Origin: Sialis fuliginosa
Lineage: Eukaryota > Arthropoda > Insecta > Megaloptera > Sialidae
Reading direction: 5' to 3'
Assembly: GCA_961205875.1 (NCBI GenBank)
Contig: OY540809.1
Location: 11,110,267-11,174,266 of the forward strand
Length of the DNA: 64,000 bases
Each line of letters opens with the position of its first letter. Within the stretch, counting starts at the first letter, position 1. Below, in pieces: positions 12,600 to 24,063 of this stretch. The position numbers were made by a program, and so were the translations under genes. The notes beneath the pieces were generated by a model, which worked only from the letters and a program-made list of their open reading frames with translations, was not told where the DNA came from and did not search any database.

Positions 12600-12845
12600 T
12601 CAGACATAAACTCCATGAAGAAGAAGGTTATGATAGTTATGATAGTCGATAAAACTGGTCGCGAGTGTAAATATCACACACCCATTTATTTATCTAATAA
12701 AATTTTCGGGTTATAGAGTAGCTTATGTCCTTCCTTAGGATGCAAGCTATCTCCTTGCCAAATTTCATCAAGATCGGTTTAGCGGTTTTTCCGTGAAAAG
12801 GTAACAAACAAAGAGACAGATACAGATACATTTTTAGAATTCATT
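12600..12845 (+). repeat. Dispersed repeat family G (CCAAATTTCATCAAGATCGG), copy 1
   Basis: Carries GATAGTCGATAAAACTGGTC, ATGCAAGCTATCTCCTTGCC, CAAATTTCATCAAGATCGGT and a tail of GTGAAAAGGTAACAAACAAA. Copies on the minus strand lie at 32826-32965 and 54270-54590. Tails of this type are known from RTE-type LINE and related insect repeats, but no coding part is present, so class is inferred. Confidence 0.65.
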
Positions 12846-13476
12846 TAAAATGCATTGTTTTGATTTTTTAGATGTGTCGTCACGAAGCTTGTGACTCTTC
12901 CCCCCCTTGTCACACCACTTCACACCTCCTCTCCCTTAACATGTGACGAAATTGATGGATGAGCCCTTATTGTAAATGTTTACATTTTTAGCAGCACACT
13001 AAAGCCGGACCTCGATATTTGATAGTAGGAGTGTAATTTTTTCTCCAATTTCCACAGGAAAACATACACGGCTCGTAAAACAACGCTCTCGAAGGCGAAT
13101 AAAACAAATGAGCTAGATTAATGACACCCCCACACAAAGTCTTCTGGAGTGCTTTGTCTCTGCACGTATGTATTTTACACCGAAACATTGATAGAACAAC
13201 GGCGGCGGCGACTGCGCGGCGCGGTGTTCAGATTTCATGGCACGTTTCCTGTACAAAACAGTTTCCTTTCACTGCTGCCGTTGTTGTTATATAACAACAT
13301 AGCCACCACTACCCACTCATAACATCACCGCCGACTTTTTTAATGCTGTCATAACTACTATATACAAGGGAAAATAAATCGCTGTGTTTTGTGATACATG
13401 GCTGTTGTGTTTATAGTTCCAATAATGGAACGATGTTATAGGTTATTCAAGATTTGTTGTAGTGGTTCTGTTTATT

Positions 13477-14356
13477 AGACCAGGAGCTAGAAGGAAGTGA
13501 GTGGACATAATATGACAACCGGCAACTATGTTCAGATTCGTATACCTGTGACCTCAACGAACTTAAAAAGTCAAGGTGCCAGTCGCTACTTTGGTGCAAT
13601 TTTTTTGCGAAAAGGCCTTACAAAAGGAAAAAAATGTTTTTTTAAATTAAAACTTTTTTAGTATCATAATTAGTAACTCTACTCATTTATTTGTTATAAT
13701 TTTTTTAAAGTTCATAAAATCTTGAATTTGGGTGTTTTCAATCACGAAAATGTACACTTTAAAACTAATATTATCATATTTAAAAAAAAATGTATAATCT
13801 CCAAACGAATTTTAACAATATTAAGATTATTACCGGCACCCACCTTTACTTTAATTAACAACTATGTGCGTTTTTCTACTCTGCGTACTCATATTGCCTT
13901 CACAGAGTAGAGAAACGCGCTTAGTTGTTAATTAAAATAAAGGTGGGTGCCGGTAATAATCTTAAAATTGAAGTATACATACCATATTGTTAACATTCGT
14001 TTGAAGATTATAAATATTTTTTTAAATATGATAATATTAGTTTTAAAGTGTAGGTACATTTTCATGACACCAAAATTCAAGGATTTATGAACTTTCAAAA
14101 AATGATAACAAACAAATGAGTTACAGTTATGAGTGTAAGGACCTTTTTTAAGCGGAAAGGCCTAATGATGACACAAAAAAAGTTTTGATTTAAAAAAACA
14201 TTTTTTTCCTTTTGTAGGGCCTTTTCGCGCTTTAAAAAAATTGCACTCAAGTACCGACTGACATCTTGACTTTTTAACTTCTTTGAGGTCTCAGGTATAT
14301 TATTATTATATTATATATTATATTACACCCATTCACTTCCTTCTAGCTCCTGGTCT
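13477..14356. repeat. Long hairpin (foldback), 880 bp, loop about 20 bp
   Basis: The outer ends AGACCAGGAGCTAGAAGGAA (13477) and TTCCTTCTAGCTCCTGGTCT (to 14356) are exact inverses. Homology continues to the centre, where CTACTCTG and CAGAGTAG flank a loop of about 20 bases near 13885-13902. Inner landmarks pair: GATTATTACCGGCACCCACC with GGTGGGTGCCGGTAATAATC. Arms of about 430 bp have substitutions and several indels. The frame at 13722-13910 is a by-product. Confidence 0.85.
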
Positions 14357-14559
14357 ATACAAGTCGTGTCTTCTTGGTCGTTATGTTGTGATAACTCAAT
14401 GTTAAAAACCTGTCACACGAAGTAGCTAGGGCAAGGTACCGCAACCTCTTTGTTTAACGAGCTCTGATTGGCTAACGGTGTCAATAGATAGATCATAACT
14501 CCCTGTACTTAAAACATTTGATTTGCACGATATGAGGGTAACCATTGAAACAACCGAAA

Positions 14560-15043
14560 CGTTTTTAGTAAGCAGTGATATTTATACTTACGAGAATAAG
14601 TAACTCCAGCTAGAATTATAATTCCAATTTGAAGTACGTTACAAGTTTAATAGCGTACCAACAGGAAATCCCAAAAATACTTCGTTTCCTTTACGTCCCA
14701 CGAATTACGCTTTTTTGTATATTCCATCTGTTCGTCGCAGGTGTTTTAACTGACGACGCTTTTTCAAATGTTAATGCGAAGTGCATTACGATAAAATTCT
14801 TATACTCCGTAGATACTTTAATTTTTTGGGGTTGGATAAATAGATATAACTATGTCCGTATATACAGTTTACACGTGTCTTTATTCCGGTTTAGTTATGC
14901 TATGGCTGTAAGTCAGGATGAATAGAATAATTAAAACTAATTAGTTATGTCGGGTGTAATGCGCCATCTACACACATTTTTAAACTTGGTTTTACTACAT
15001 CGGTTACAGTAAAACTGGAATAACAGCGCTGTGTAAACGTACT
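14560..15043 (-). mobile_element. MITE family B (GTTTACACAGCG ends), minus-strand copy
   Basis: The right end reads GTTACAGTAAAACTGGAATA then ACAGCGCTGTGTAAACGTAC, matching the inverted ends of 41341-41821. Inner blocks CTCCGTAGATACTTTAATTT and CACGAATTACGC are also shared. The far end near 14560-14600 is degraded. Confidence 0.7.
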
Positions 15044-15532
15044 TTATTTCTATCAACATTATAGAGTTATCACTCTAATTTTATTATAAGTATAATATAT
15101 AATTGTTATGGTTAGTTGAGAAAATCGTAATGTGGAAATATAAAAATAGAAATAAGTTATGGTTTAGGATAAAAAAATATATCATATAAAGGTACATCTA
15201 TGAATATAAAAAATATTGTGTGAACCTCGTGCGTAAAATATATCTTTCACAATCGAGTGATTGATAATTTCAACTAGAAAAGTGACATTTTACGTTCTAG
15301 ATACACAAATAACTATTTTATCATATTTATAGTTTTTGAGTACCTCCATTCAGTTTTTATGAAATGGGGATCTGTTACTACTGAAGATTTAGAACCGCTG
15401 CTATGGAGTGTTTTTTTTTGTCCTGATTTATTTTAACCAATGACATATGATAATCACGTCCTTTTTCACGTTGTTCAAAAATGGCAACAGCATCGAAGAC
15501 GCTTCAAAAAATTCTTTGAAATATTGTGTTCA

Positions 15533-16312
15533 TTTTTAGGGTTCCGAAGAAACCCTATTAATCTCACTTTGTCGTCCGTCCGTCCGTCCTTTTCACTCAA
15601 AGTTAAATAGCTTGTAAACTATATAAGCTAGAAACCTGAAATTTTTACTGAACATGTAAAATCACACCCTCTAGTAAAATATGTACAAATTTATTGAATA
15701 AATAATTTTTCAGGGGGGGGGGGGAAATAAGGAGCTAAAGCTAGGTAAAACAATTTTTTTTATACCAAGGCATGTGGCACGTTAAAATGTATAACCAAAC
15801 AAGCGGAATTTGACCCTTTTTCTATTTTTTTTCTAAATCAAAAATGGTGCCTGTAGGGGGCTTTAAAGCAAATCCAAAAAAAAAACAAAAAAATTGTATA
15901 CCAAGACGTGTGGCATGTCAAAATGTACATCTCAATTAGTAGAATTTGACCATATATTTTTTTTTCTAACTCAAAAATGGCGCCTGTAGGGGCCTAAAAG
16001 CAGTATTTTATTCTGCCCCCCCCCCCTCTAACTCTGTAACTACAGGCTCAAAAAATCTGAAAAAAATTGATAACGAGGTTTTGGTGGGACTACCAACGAC
16101 AAATACTAAAGTCAACAATATAGTTTTAAATTTTTGAATTATGGGGAGGGGCGTCATAGAATTTTTTATTTTGAAATCTAGGCATGTGGTATGTCAAAAT
16201 ATAGATCTCAATTAGTAGAACTTGACACTTTTTTATATTTTTTTCTAACTTAAAAATACACCTGTAAGTGGTTCCAAACATTTCACGTAGTACGTACTTC
16301 GGAACCCTTATG
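15533..16312 (+). mobile_element. Element family F (GGGTTCCGAAG ends), full copy
   Basis: Begins TTTTTAGGGTTCCGAAGAAA and ends TACTTCGGAACCCTTATGGC, an inverted pair. Just inside the left end is a CGTCCGTCCGTCC run. The interior repeats a unit of TACCAAGGCATGTGGCA, then AGAATTTGACC and TCAAAAATGG three times (about 15765, 15900 and 16180), a degenerate internal tandem. Long G/C runs occur at 15714 and 16016. No coding frame. Confidence 0.7.
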
Positions 16313-16857
16313 GCATACACTCGTGTATGTCTTGCCTGAATTTTTACGTTATAAAATCGCATTAACAGAGTTCGACTATCGTAAGTTCCGTTTTTCGTCG
16401 ATAAAGTCGAATATGCGATTCATTTAAAAAAAGCGAATTTAGATAATTTATTAGAAAAATCACGCAACAATAACGATCTATCACTGCAATGGGGAAATAA
16501 CGAGACGTGGGAGTTTTGTAGCGAGCAAAACGGGCACAAGAAATGCAATCGTCTGAGAGAATAATAATGGTAATTTATGTAAGATAACGGCTGGTTTGCG
16601 CGAATTCTATTCCCAAACGTGCTGTGGCCACTGGCAGAGAGATATTGACGCGTTGTGCAAAAACACTACGTGCCAAGTGATTATGCGTTCAATGTCTTAC
16701 ATATTGATGTATGTGTGTGCTATACCAAAGATCTCATCCCGTTCGTATCGTAATCGCTGCCGTTAAATCGAATTTGCAAGTGCGATGATACCGCGGTGAG
16801 GTTAGGTTGATCTAGTGCAGTAGTTGTTCTTAAATTTCAGAGAAGTAGTGTTAATAA

Positions 16858-18096
16858 CAGGGCCGTAACTACCAGTGGCGTATTTACCATGGGGTCATGG
16901 GGGCATGGCCTAAGGCGACAGGTTGAGAGGGGCGGTAGAATTGTATAGTTTAATATAGTATATTTAAAAAAAAAAATCGAGAGATAAAAAATTAGTAACG
17001 CGACTAAAAACAAAAGGTCTTCAAGTTTTCATCTACCTATCTTCCAAACTTTTTAGTTCATAAAATTAGAAATTTCAAAGGTAATCAAAAAAAAAAAAGT
17101 TAATCAGTTTTTAATTTATATTATTTTTTCCATTATTTGTAAAAATTATCACTTTTCAGTTCATGTAGTAATTCTCACTATCAAAAATAAATTATATTTT
17201 CTCTTGATAAAGGGGCGGCAATTTTTTTTGCCCAGGGCAACAATTTTTTTTGCCCGGGGCGGCAATTATTTTTTACCCAGGGCGGCATTTTTTTTTGCCC
17301 AGGGTGGCACTTAACGTAAATACGCCACTGGTAACTACCCCCGGGCCCCCGAACAAGGAATACATTTTTTTACGAAATCGGATTAAAAAAAATAAACTTA
17401 TTTTGATTCAACACGGAGGAAATTTTTCAAAAACAAAAACCCCAAAAATTATATTTTTAAAACATTTATAGAATTATCTTTTTTTTTTGTTGCCCACAAT
17501 GTATCAACGAGTCAATTTTTATTTTTAATGTGTTTTTTAGCCGTTTTGATTGGGAACTTGTCACAGTTAATATAAATATTATAAATACATATTTATAATC
17601 ATAAGGAATATATTTTCTTAAAATTTTGTTAAAATCGATTTATTATAGGTCGTTGTAAAAAAAGTACTAATGTTTTTTTAGGTTCCATATGTAATAAAAT
17701 TATAAGATTTATAATATTTAGTTCTATAGGGAAATCCATAACAAAGAAAATACATTTTTTATTTTTGCAATCTGACCAATAGAATTGGAGATATTTAAAA
17801 AAAAGTATACGAAAAACCGTAAAATGGTCGTTTTTCAACAAGATACAAAATTTTTCGCTAATATGACCCCACTATAAATCGAGTTTTATGCAGCTCGATT
17901 GTTTGTTTTTTTCAAAAAAATTATTTATTGGTGTAAAAATATTAATAATTAAAATTTGAAATCATTCACATTTGTATTGAAAACTTTTATTTTTTTCGAA
18001 AATAGTCACATACAGTAAAATTGTTAAAAAAAAATTATAAGGGGTCCCTCGATCACTTGCTGCCTCGGGGCCCCAGAGCCTCTAGTTACGGCTCTG
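16858..18096. mobile_element. hAT-like element carrying a nested hAT-like insertion
   Basis: The left end CAGGGCCGTAACTAC and right end CTAGTTACGGCTCTG are inverted repeats. GTTAATAA flanks both sides exactly (16850-16857 and 18097-18104). A 458-bp element (16873-17330) sits 15 bases inside its left end; without it the host element is about 770 bp. Ends match the element at 11329-11597. Frames inside have no transposase features. Confidence 0.9.
16873..17330. mobile_element. hAT-like element (CAGTGGCGTATTTAC ends) nested in another
   Basis: Left end CAGTGGCGTATTTACCATGG and right end CGTAAATACGCCACTG are inverted repeats. The exact 8-bp duplication GTAACTAC stands at 16865-16872 and 17331-17338. 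The right side has a run of GGCGGCA-type units alternating with T tracts (17210-17310). A sister copy lies at 52924-53235 in the opposite orientation. Confidence 0.92.
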
Positions 18097-18911
18097 GTTA
18101 ATAATATAAATGGTTACAGCTATATGTGTTAAAAAGTAAGGTATCTCATCTCCGAAGCACTAGATCATTTTATAAAATAAACTGCGATTGAAAAAAAAAT
18201 CTGTAAACTGTAATTAATTTTTTTTTTTGATTGAGGGAAGGATATGTTATTAAGGATACATCGAACTATGTGTTAACAAATTTTTATTAAAAATATTAAA
18301 AAATTACACAGTAATAAAATATAATATGGCGGCTCATTTTAAACGTAACATAAACATTTTATAGTATTTTTTTTAGAGAATTAAATTTTCTATAAGAAAG
18401 GTCATTGCAACTTTTTTAGTAAAATATAATAATAAACAGGCACGTATTGAAAAAAAAATTTTATAATAAAATATATTCAAACTAAAAATGAAAAGGTTAA
18501 CCAAAGATAGTTTATCAGAATACTTTATAGGTATTTATTAACATACTTCGATAATTAATTGGTGAATTTAGCACGAAAAAGTACTGTGCAATCACTTGAC
18601 AAATGTTAAAATAATATAAATCGTTGTAAATATTAAAATACATCAACTTAATTGAGGTAGATTTTATATATGTGCTGAATATAGCAATACTTATTTGTTT
18701 ATTTAATATGTTTACACAAATTCATATCTGAAACTCATGTAAATGTGTACAAATAGATAACTAATATATGTAGCATCTACTTATAAAATTTTTTAAATAT
18801 ATTAAAAATGTTATGTTATGTGTAAAAAAATAATTGCAAATATGTTTAAATTATTTGTGTTAATTAATAGTGAAGTTTACAAAGACTAAATTTGTGTTGT
18901 TATTTTTTCAG

Positions 18912-18984
18912 TTAACTTGACACGGGTTAGAAAATGGCGCCAACTACTACTATTGAAACGGTCACCATAACACGCCCGCTAAAG
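18912..18984 (+). CDS. Start-codon exon (MAPTTTIETVTITRPLK), gene unknown
   Basis: A strong acceptor (TTATTTTTTCAG) is followed by 22 untranslated bases, an ATG at 18934 in good context (AAAATGG), and 17 codons ending exactly at AAG followed by GTAAGT (18985). The exon leaves in phase 0. The upstream acceptor implies at least one earlier untranslated exon; a CCGCG followed by GTGAGG near 16795-16805 is one weak candidate donor. The peptide is Thr-rich and cytosolic in character with no signal peptide. I cannot assign a family. With three other phase-0 start exons on this strand it may be one of several alternative N-termini of a large gene running right. Confidence 0.6.
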
Positions 18985-19076
18985 GTAAGTCTATGTTTAA
19001 TTAGTTCGTAATTTCCACAAAGGTTTCTTCTCATTGTCAGCGTTTTTCTAATTGTACAAGATTGAAAAAAATCTAT

Positions 19077-19408
19077 TAAGGTAGTGGCACTAGTCTTGGC
19101 AAGGACCCTGTAATGGAAAATTTTTAATTAAATGTACTGAATTAGAAATATGTGTTGATATTTGATTACTACCATTTCTGAATATTAATCTATATACATT
19201 TAACATACATTATTAGTATAATTTATTTATTAATTATTATATTATCATAGAAACAGCTTTACATTGTTTCAATATTTGACGTTTCTTTCTTTTATATCTT
19301 TTGTGTCATAGTACTTATCATTTTGTAATCATTTATTAGTAAGCTCATTAATCCAAAAAAACCGACAACTTGCTCTTATAGCGGCCATAACTGGTGCATT
19401 TACTTTAC
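19077..19408 (-). mobile_element. MITE family C, reversed copy in the intron after the first start exon
   Basis: Begins TAAGGTAGTGGCACTAGTCT and ends with CTTGCTCTTATAGCGGCCAT AACTGG-type text, the two ends of the element at 34972-35525 in reverse order. It starts about 90 bases after the donor at 18985. Confidence 0.65.
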
Positions 19409-20796
19409 TGAAGTTCGCAAATTCCGAACGTGTAGTAACTAATTGTAAGTTAAAAATAATAAGACAAATAAAAAAAGTTTATTTTTTATTTTTGTATTCT
19501 GTATAATATGTACCTACTGGATTTTACCAATGGCGCATCTATAATGATTTTCAGGGAGTCAATAAGTGATAATGAAAATTTATATTTATGATATTGTATG
19601 TCATATAAATGAAATATATCTAGTATAAAAAAGTATAATATTGTCGAAAATTTTCTCTATCGGGATTTTGATAAAAATACCAATTTTAACTTACATTTAT
19701 TCCATTTTGACTACTTGCATCATGTCTGTGAAAAAAGGTGAAATTTCTGTTTAAGCCTTGTCAATTTTTAAAATTAAAAAAAATATTTTTTATCGATATA
19801 GTTATGTAATAGAAATTTTGATCCTCCCCCCCAAAATATTAAAGAAAGTAATGTATTTTTTATTGAATTATATTTGAAACGGTTCATAATAGAATAAAAT
19901 ATTATAAATAAAAGTAGATGACAATGTTATTATCTATAATCTATGTTCTATTATTTTTTTTGGTATAACGAACTGTTGTGAAGATATTCGATTATGTTTA
20001 ATAATATATGGAAAAGTCATGTGGTGGCCACTGTGGTTAATTCAAAACTATTTTACTTAAAAACACTTCTTTAATATGTTAAAATTTAATTTTTTTTTAA
20101 TGTATAAGAAAGTCTTGTAGAATCCATGACAGTTTTGAGTAATCAAACCCCTCTTAACATACGCCCATGTACACATATGTAGGTAGATACATATATAGGT
20201 ACTTACGGTAATATGTATTGTTACTAAACGCGTCTACCGTTATCCATCCGTTATAATATATATGCAATACAATTTTCCTCTAAAACTTTCTTTTCATTTT
20301 CAAGTAATTGAAATAGTTTTCCAAAACAATTGCTTTATATTTTCGTAGAATTTGTATGAAACTGGTTAATGTAAAATTTAATAAATAGTTCGAATACCAA
20401 AACTATGTAGGTATTTAATTAATGTTTTATCATCCTCACAGTATGTGGTTATTTTAATTTAATATAATTTGTTAATTAACTGTAATTTTAATAACAAATA
20501 AATTTTATTGATGTGTGGGATGTTAATCTTATGAATAAATTAGATTGGGTTTGTTTTAATAATTAGAGAAGATAAAATAAAATACAGTGTTCATGTTTCT
20601 ATTTTTATTTTATTTTTCAGTTTTTTATTTCATTTTATATTTTTTATTACAATGTAATTAATAAAACAAATACTTTTTTACGTGGATAATTAAGTATACT
20701 TATCATATTTATAAAAATCCCAGCATTTGCTCAAGTATTGAGGAAAACCACGAAAAAACCTCAGAAAGGATTGTAAAAAAAAATTTTAATTTGATA

Positions 20797-20823
20797 TTTT
20801 TATATTGCATTGCAATATAAAAA
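20797..20823. other. Short near-perfect palindrome downstream of the nuclease stop
   Basis: About 27 bases reading TTTTTATATTGCA and then its complement, with only the centre unpaired. It lies about 80 bases past the stop codon of the minus-strand nuclease frame. It could form a hairpin in the 3' untranslated region, but an AT palindrome of this size can also occur by chance. Confidence 0.35.
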
Positions 20824-20901
20824 TAAATAAAAAATCCAAGACGTTTTTTTAAATTCAACACTATTTGTTTCATTAATTACATCGGGCAGATCAGAAAATA
20901 T

Positions 20902-21933
20902 TTAATTGGTACAAACGACTGCTTTTTTTAATTCTTCTTTAAAACATTCACTATCCAGTTCTGCTGTGGGCTGAAAGGAGAAGATAATTGGCACAATTGC
21001 TTTTATTAATTCTTTTATGAAGCTAGCAATGTCGGGTTTTATTTTTAAAAGTTGCGCTCTGTGATCACTGATGTCATCCCATAATAGTTGTTTACATTCA
21101 CAATCAGATGTGAAATCATCTCCAGAATAGTTGGCCATTAGAACATGATCGATTAGAGTCTCTGTAGAATTGGTAACTCTTGATGGTTGATCAGTTATCA
21201 TTAGTTTTACTTGATTTTCTTCCAAAAGTTTTAAATACTCCTTTGCATTCTTCAATACATCGATATTAAAATCGCCCATCATTATAATACTTTTTTTTTC
21301 TTCTTTGATTACGTCTAATATTTGTTTCATGATGTCGTAAAATAATTCTATGTTCCCTGCATCCGGGCGATTTTTATATTTCTGAACTCGATAAATACAA
21401 CAAAGAACTATGCTGTGTTCAAAAGGAAAACTAAACTCAATTGCTGAAATTTCAACGTTCCATTCTACAGATAAATTCTCCAAATCATTCCTAGGTTTGT
21501 AATTTTGTTGTTTTTCATCATTTACAAATATTACCGTTCCTCCTGAAGCATGTTTACAATCTTTTCGCTGAAATGAAGATGCCACATTGTATTCTTGTGG
21601 GCAATGTTTTTTCAAGTTGTATCCAATATCATTTATTTTCTTTATTTTTTTGTTACCATTTTCTTTTTGCGTGTCGTTTGAACTTTTTGCTGTTTTATTG
21701 TTTTCTTCATTTATTTGATTCTCATCATAATTCCGTCCTTTAATTTTATGCTCTGATATGCATAAAAAGTCAGGAATGAAATCTTTTATTTTTTCATATA
21801 ATTTCTTGCCCTTTTTTCGTATACCATTTATATTATGATGAATTATCGAAACGTAGAAATTTTCTTGTAAAAGAAAGACTAGGATTGCTCCTAATAATAT
21901 TATTAATATCAATATTTCAGTTATTCCACTCAT
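20902..21933 (-). CDS. Membrane-anchored EEP-family nuclease, LINE endonuclease-like
   Basis: Intact single-exon frame of 343 residues. Residues 4-22 are strongly hydrophobic (ILILIILLGAILVFLL), a likely signal anchor. Residues 29-300 read as an endonuclease/exonuclease/phosphatase domain of the LINE apurinic endonuclease type: HHNING (N34), SEH (E61), IYR (Y181), GDFNID (D221, N223), TLIDHV (D262) and SDH (D290, H291). All the usual metal-binding and catalytic positions appear present. Residues 66-102 form an Asn/Lys-rich insertion. The last 40 residues include a second moderately hydrophobic stretch (310-319). No reverse transcriptase follows. An in-frame stop lies just before the ATG, so the start is firm. 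TATATAAG lies on this strand at about 21972-21979, though it would leave a very short leader; AATAAA lies on this strand near 20606. Inference: a captured LINE endonuclease or an unusual host nuclease. A 5' fragment of a LINE remains possible, but the membrane segment argues against it. Confidence 0.75.
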   Translation of the reverse strand: MSGITEILILIILLGAILVFLLQENFYVSIIHHNINGIRKKGKKLYEKIKDFIPDFLCISEHKIKGRNYDENQINEENNKTAKSSNDTQKENGNKKIKKINDIGYNLKKHCPQEYNVASSFQRKDCKHASGGTVIFVNDEKQQNYKPRNDLENLSVEWNVEISAIEFSFPFEHSIVLCCIYRVQKYKNRPDAGNIELFYDIMKQILDVIKEEKKSIIMMGDFNIDVLKNAKEYLKLLEENQVKLMITDQPSRVTNSTETLIDHVLMANYSGDDFTSDCECKQLLWDDISDHRAQLLKIKPDIASFIKELIKAIVPIIFSFQPTAELDSECFKEELKKAVVCTN

Positions 21934-21970
21934 GTATTTTTAATCTGCAACGAGTCATAATTTTGCATTG

Positions 21971-21980
21971 TCTTATATAC
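21971..21980 (-). promoter_or_regulatory. Possible TATA box upstream of the EEP nuclease frame
   Basis: GTATATAAGA on the minus strand, about 40 bases before the ATG at 21933. The spacing would leave a leader of only 10-20 bases. The TTGCAG closer to the ATG could instead be a splice acceptor, in which case the true promoter is elsewhere. The two readings cannot be separated from sequence alone. Confidence 0.3.
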
Positions 21981-22040
21981 GGTTTCTCCCACTAATTTGC
22001 TTTGAAGGAAAAAGGGTAAAGTCACACGATCTAATTTATA

Positions 22041-22193
22041 TTAAGCATCTACTCTAGTATTTAGTACATTGTATTTTTTTATTGCATTCTTCTTTACAAA
22101 ATCAGCCAACTTATTTTCTTTAATTGTTGTTTCTTCTTCTTGAAGTATGATATGAGGAGCAAACAGAGACACAAAACGGAATGGAGGTTGCCT
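22041..22193 (-). CDS. Possible 3' terminal coding exon, unknown function
   Basis: An open frame of 50 residues without a Met. It starts 6 bases after an in-frame stop, exactly at an acceptor-like site (CTAAC branch-like text, then TTACAG), and ends in TAA at 22041. The peptide begins RQPPFRFVSLFAPHIILQ and continues with an acidic then Lys-rich part (KENKLADFVKKNAIKKYN). Its composition looks protein-like, and 50 open codons are uncommon in DNA this AT-rich. I do not recognise the family and found no partner exon. It ends about 110 bases upstream of the nuclease start on the same strand, so it could be the end of a neighbouring gene or an upstream part of the same transcription unit. Confidence 0.33.
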   Translation of the reverse strand, partial: RQPPFRFVSLFAPHIILQEEETTIKENKLADFVKKNAIKKYNVLNTRVDA

Positions 22194-22752
22194 CTGTAAC
22201 TGTTAGGATAGGGTTCGACAAACAGAACGACATTTTATTTTAATGGTAACTGATTATACGTTTTAAAAATACATTAACATTTTTAATTTTAAATACAAAA
22301 AGAAATTCGTGAATAATTTCAATATTTTTTGTCCAAATTACAGGATTTTTAATAGGGAGCAATAGCTAAAATTTATATTCCATATAACAGCGTTCAAAAA
22401 TAATTCGTAAGTTTTACTGTATTTCATACTCCTTGGGGATTTTGATTTTTATAAAATAATTATTTTATTTATTAATTATTTTAAAAATTCAAAATTGAAT
22501 ACGTTTTTTACTTTTTCCCCGTAAAATGTGTATATTTTTTCGACATATACCATTTAAGAAACCAGAATTGATTCAGATAATAATATAATCAGCTCTTATT
22601 ATAAGTAAGTAGATCATATTTTAGTAAAGCTTTGGCAAATAAGACAACGCTGTAACGTCGCCGTATCGATATTGTAAATAAATAAAGCAGACACTTAACT
22701 AGCGTTAAAACAAGTGCCAACTTCATTCATTTGATTTGAATTCTCTAGGTCA

Positions 22753-22926
22753 CATTGGCGTAGTAAGAAAAAAATTCGGGGGGGGGGGATAAATACATAT
22801 AAGTAAAATTTTTTGAAGGTATTTTGAACTGAAGTTTTCTCAAAACATACGTTTTTTTAAGAACACTGAATATTTCGGGGGGGGGGGGTTCGACCCCAAA
22901 ATCCCCCCCCCGTTCCTACGCCACTG
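22753..22926. mobile_element. hAT-like element (CAGTGGCGTAGTAAG type) with 8-bp duplication
   Basis: Left CATTGGCGTAGTAAG, right CGTTCCTACGCCACTG, flanked by CTAGGTCA on both sides (22745-22752 and 22927-22934). 174 bp. Long G and C runs lie next to both ends. Same family as 39472-39793. Confidence 0.9.
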
Positions 22927-23504
22927 CTAGGTCAATACGGTGACATTATAGCGCTGTCTTATTTGCCAAGGCTTAAATATTATCTTTGTTTTGTTTTGTA
23001 GATTGAACTGCTGATTTTTTATGCTCGTTTGACGCGACCTTTATTCCATAAAATATGTGCTTATGTGTTTTTACAATCAAGGTCAACATGTCGCGCATTT
23101 TTTACATCATTTATTTACCAAATGGTAGACATGGTAGCGAGTTTGTTTGTTATGCTGCAGTGTAGCAGACGTCGCGTTTACAGTTATATAAACTTTATTG
23201 ATGATAGCTGGAAGAAATGCGTCATACTTGATGCATAATTTAACATTGTACTAATAGCACCAAGTAAATAAGAATTATTTTTTTATTAGTGCTAATAGAT
23301 AAATGCTATCTGTTTTGATTAATTACTCTCCGTTTCGTAAGATGGCAGCACTTGTATTAATTTTGTTTTGTTTGAATCGAATTTATAAATGTGTCAAGCG
23401 TGTATATACATACTTTAGTCGCTGGAGGAAATTGAAAAGAAAAATTTGTCATATGTTAGCAATAAATGTATAATAGATGTTTTTTTTTAACCTATAAACT
23501 TGAG

Positions 23505-23788
23505 CAGTGGTGTAGATAGCTTTTTGCGATCGGGGGCGATATGACCAGGCCCCGGGGCAAGTGGTGGCTGAGGGGCTTCTAAAATATGGGAACTAGAAAA
23601 AAATATTAATGTAATTTTAAATTGAATGACCTTTTTTTTTTACTCTTAATTTAACAAATTTTTCCTATTTACTTCTACTATTTTGTTCATATTTGGGGAG
23701 TATAAAAAAATGTCTGAATTTTCTCATGAAGTAAACTCATGGGGGGTGATTGATCATCTTAATCCCCCCCCCCCTACCTACGCCACTG
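23505..23788. mobile_element. hAT-like element with near-exact 8-bp duplication
   Basis: Left CAGTGGTGTAGATAGC, right CCTACCTACGCCACTG. The flanking octamers AACTTGAG and AATTTGAG differ at one base, so the insertion has some age. G/C runs lie inside both ends. Confidence 0.85.
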
Positions 23789-24063
23789 AATTTGAGTTAA
23801 AAAGCTTAAATACCTACTAAAAAAAATTTTAACACCCTCTTAAGAAAATTTCTGGATACACCTGGATGAATTTTTTAATATAAAAATGTCATAAACTAAA
23901 AACTATTGACTATTTATTACTTATCGTAATTTTTATTATAATACTATTGCTAACTAAGAAATTATAAGTTATTATAAATTGAATATAAAAAGTGGAATTT
24001 TTATTATTTTGGAGTTTTCTTTCAATCAAAGATTAAAAAAAAAAAAAAACAATTATCATATAA

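Noticed and set aside
12988-13188. Minus-strand frame of 66 codons below a GGCGGCGGCG patch
   Set aside because: The G/C patch could be a promoter, but the frame has no donor and no recognisable protein features.
14629-14925. Plus-strand frame of 98 codons
   Set aside because: It lies wholly within a MITE family B copy; the same region in the other copies is not open.
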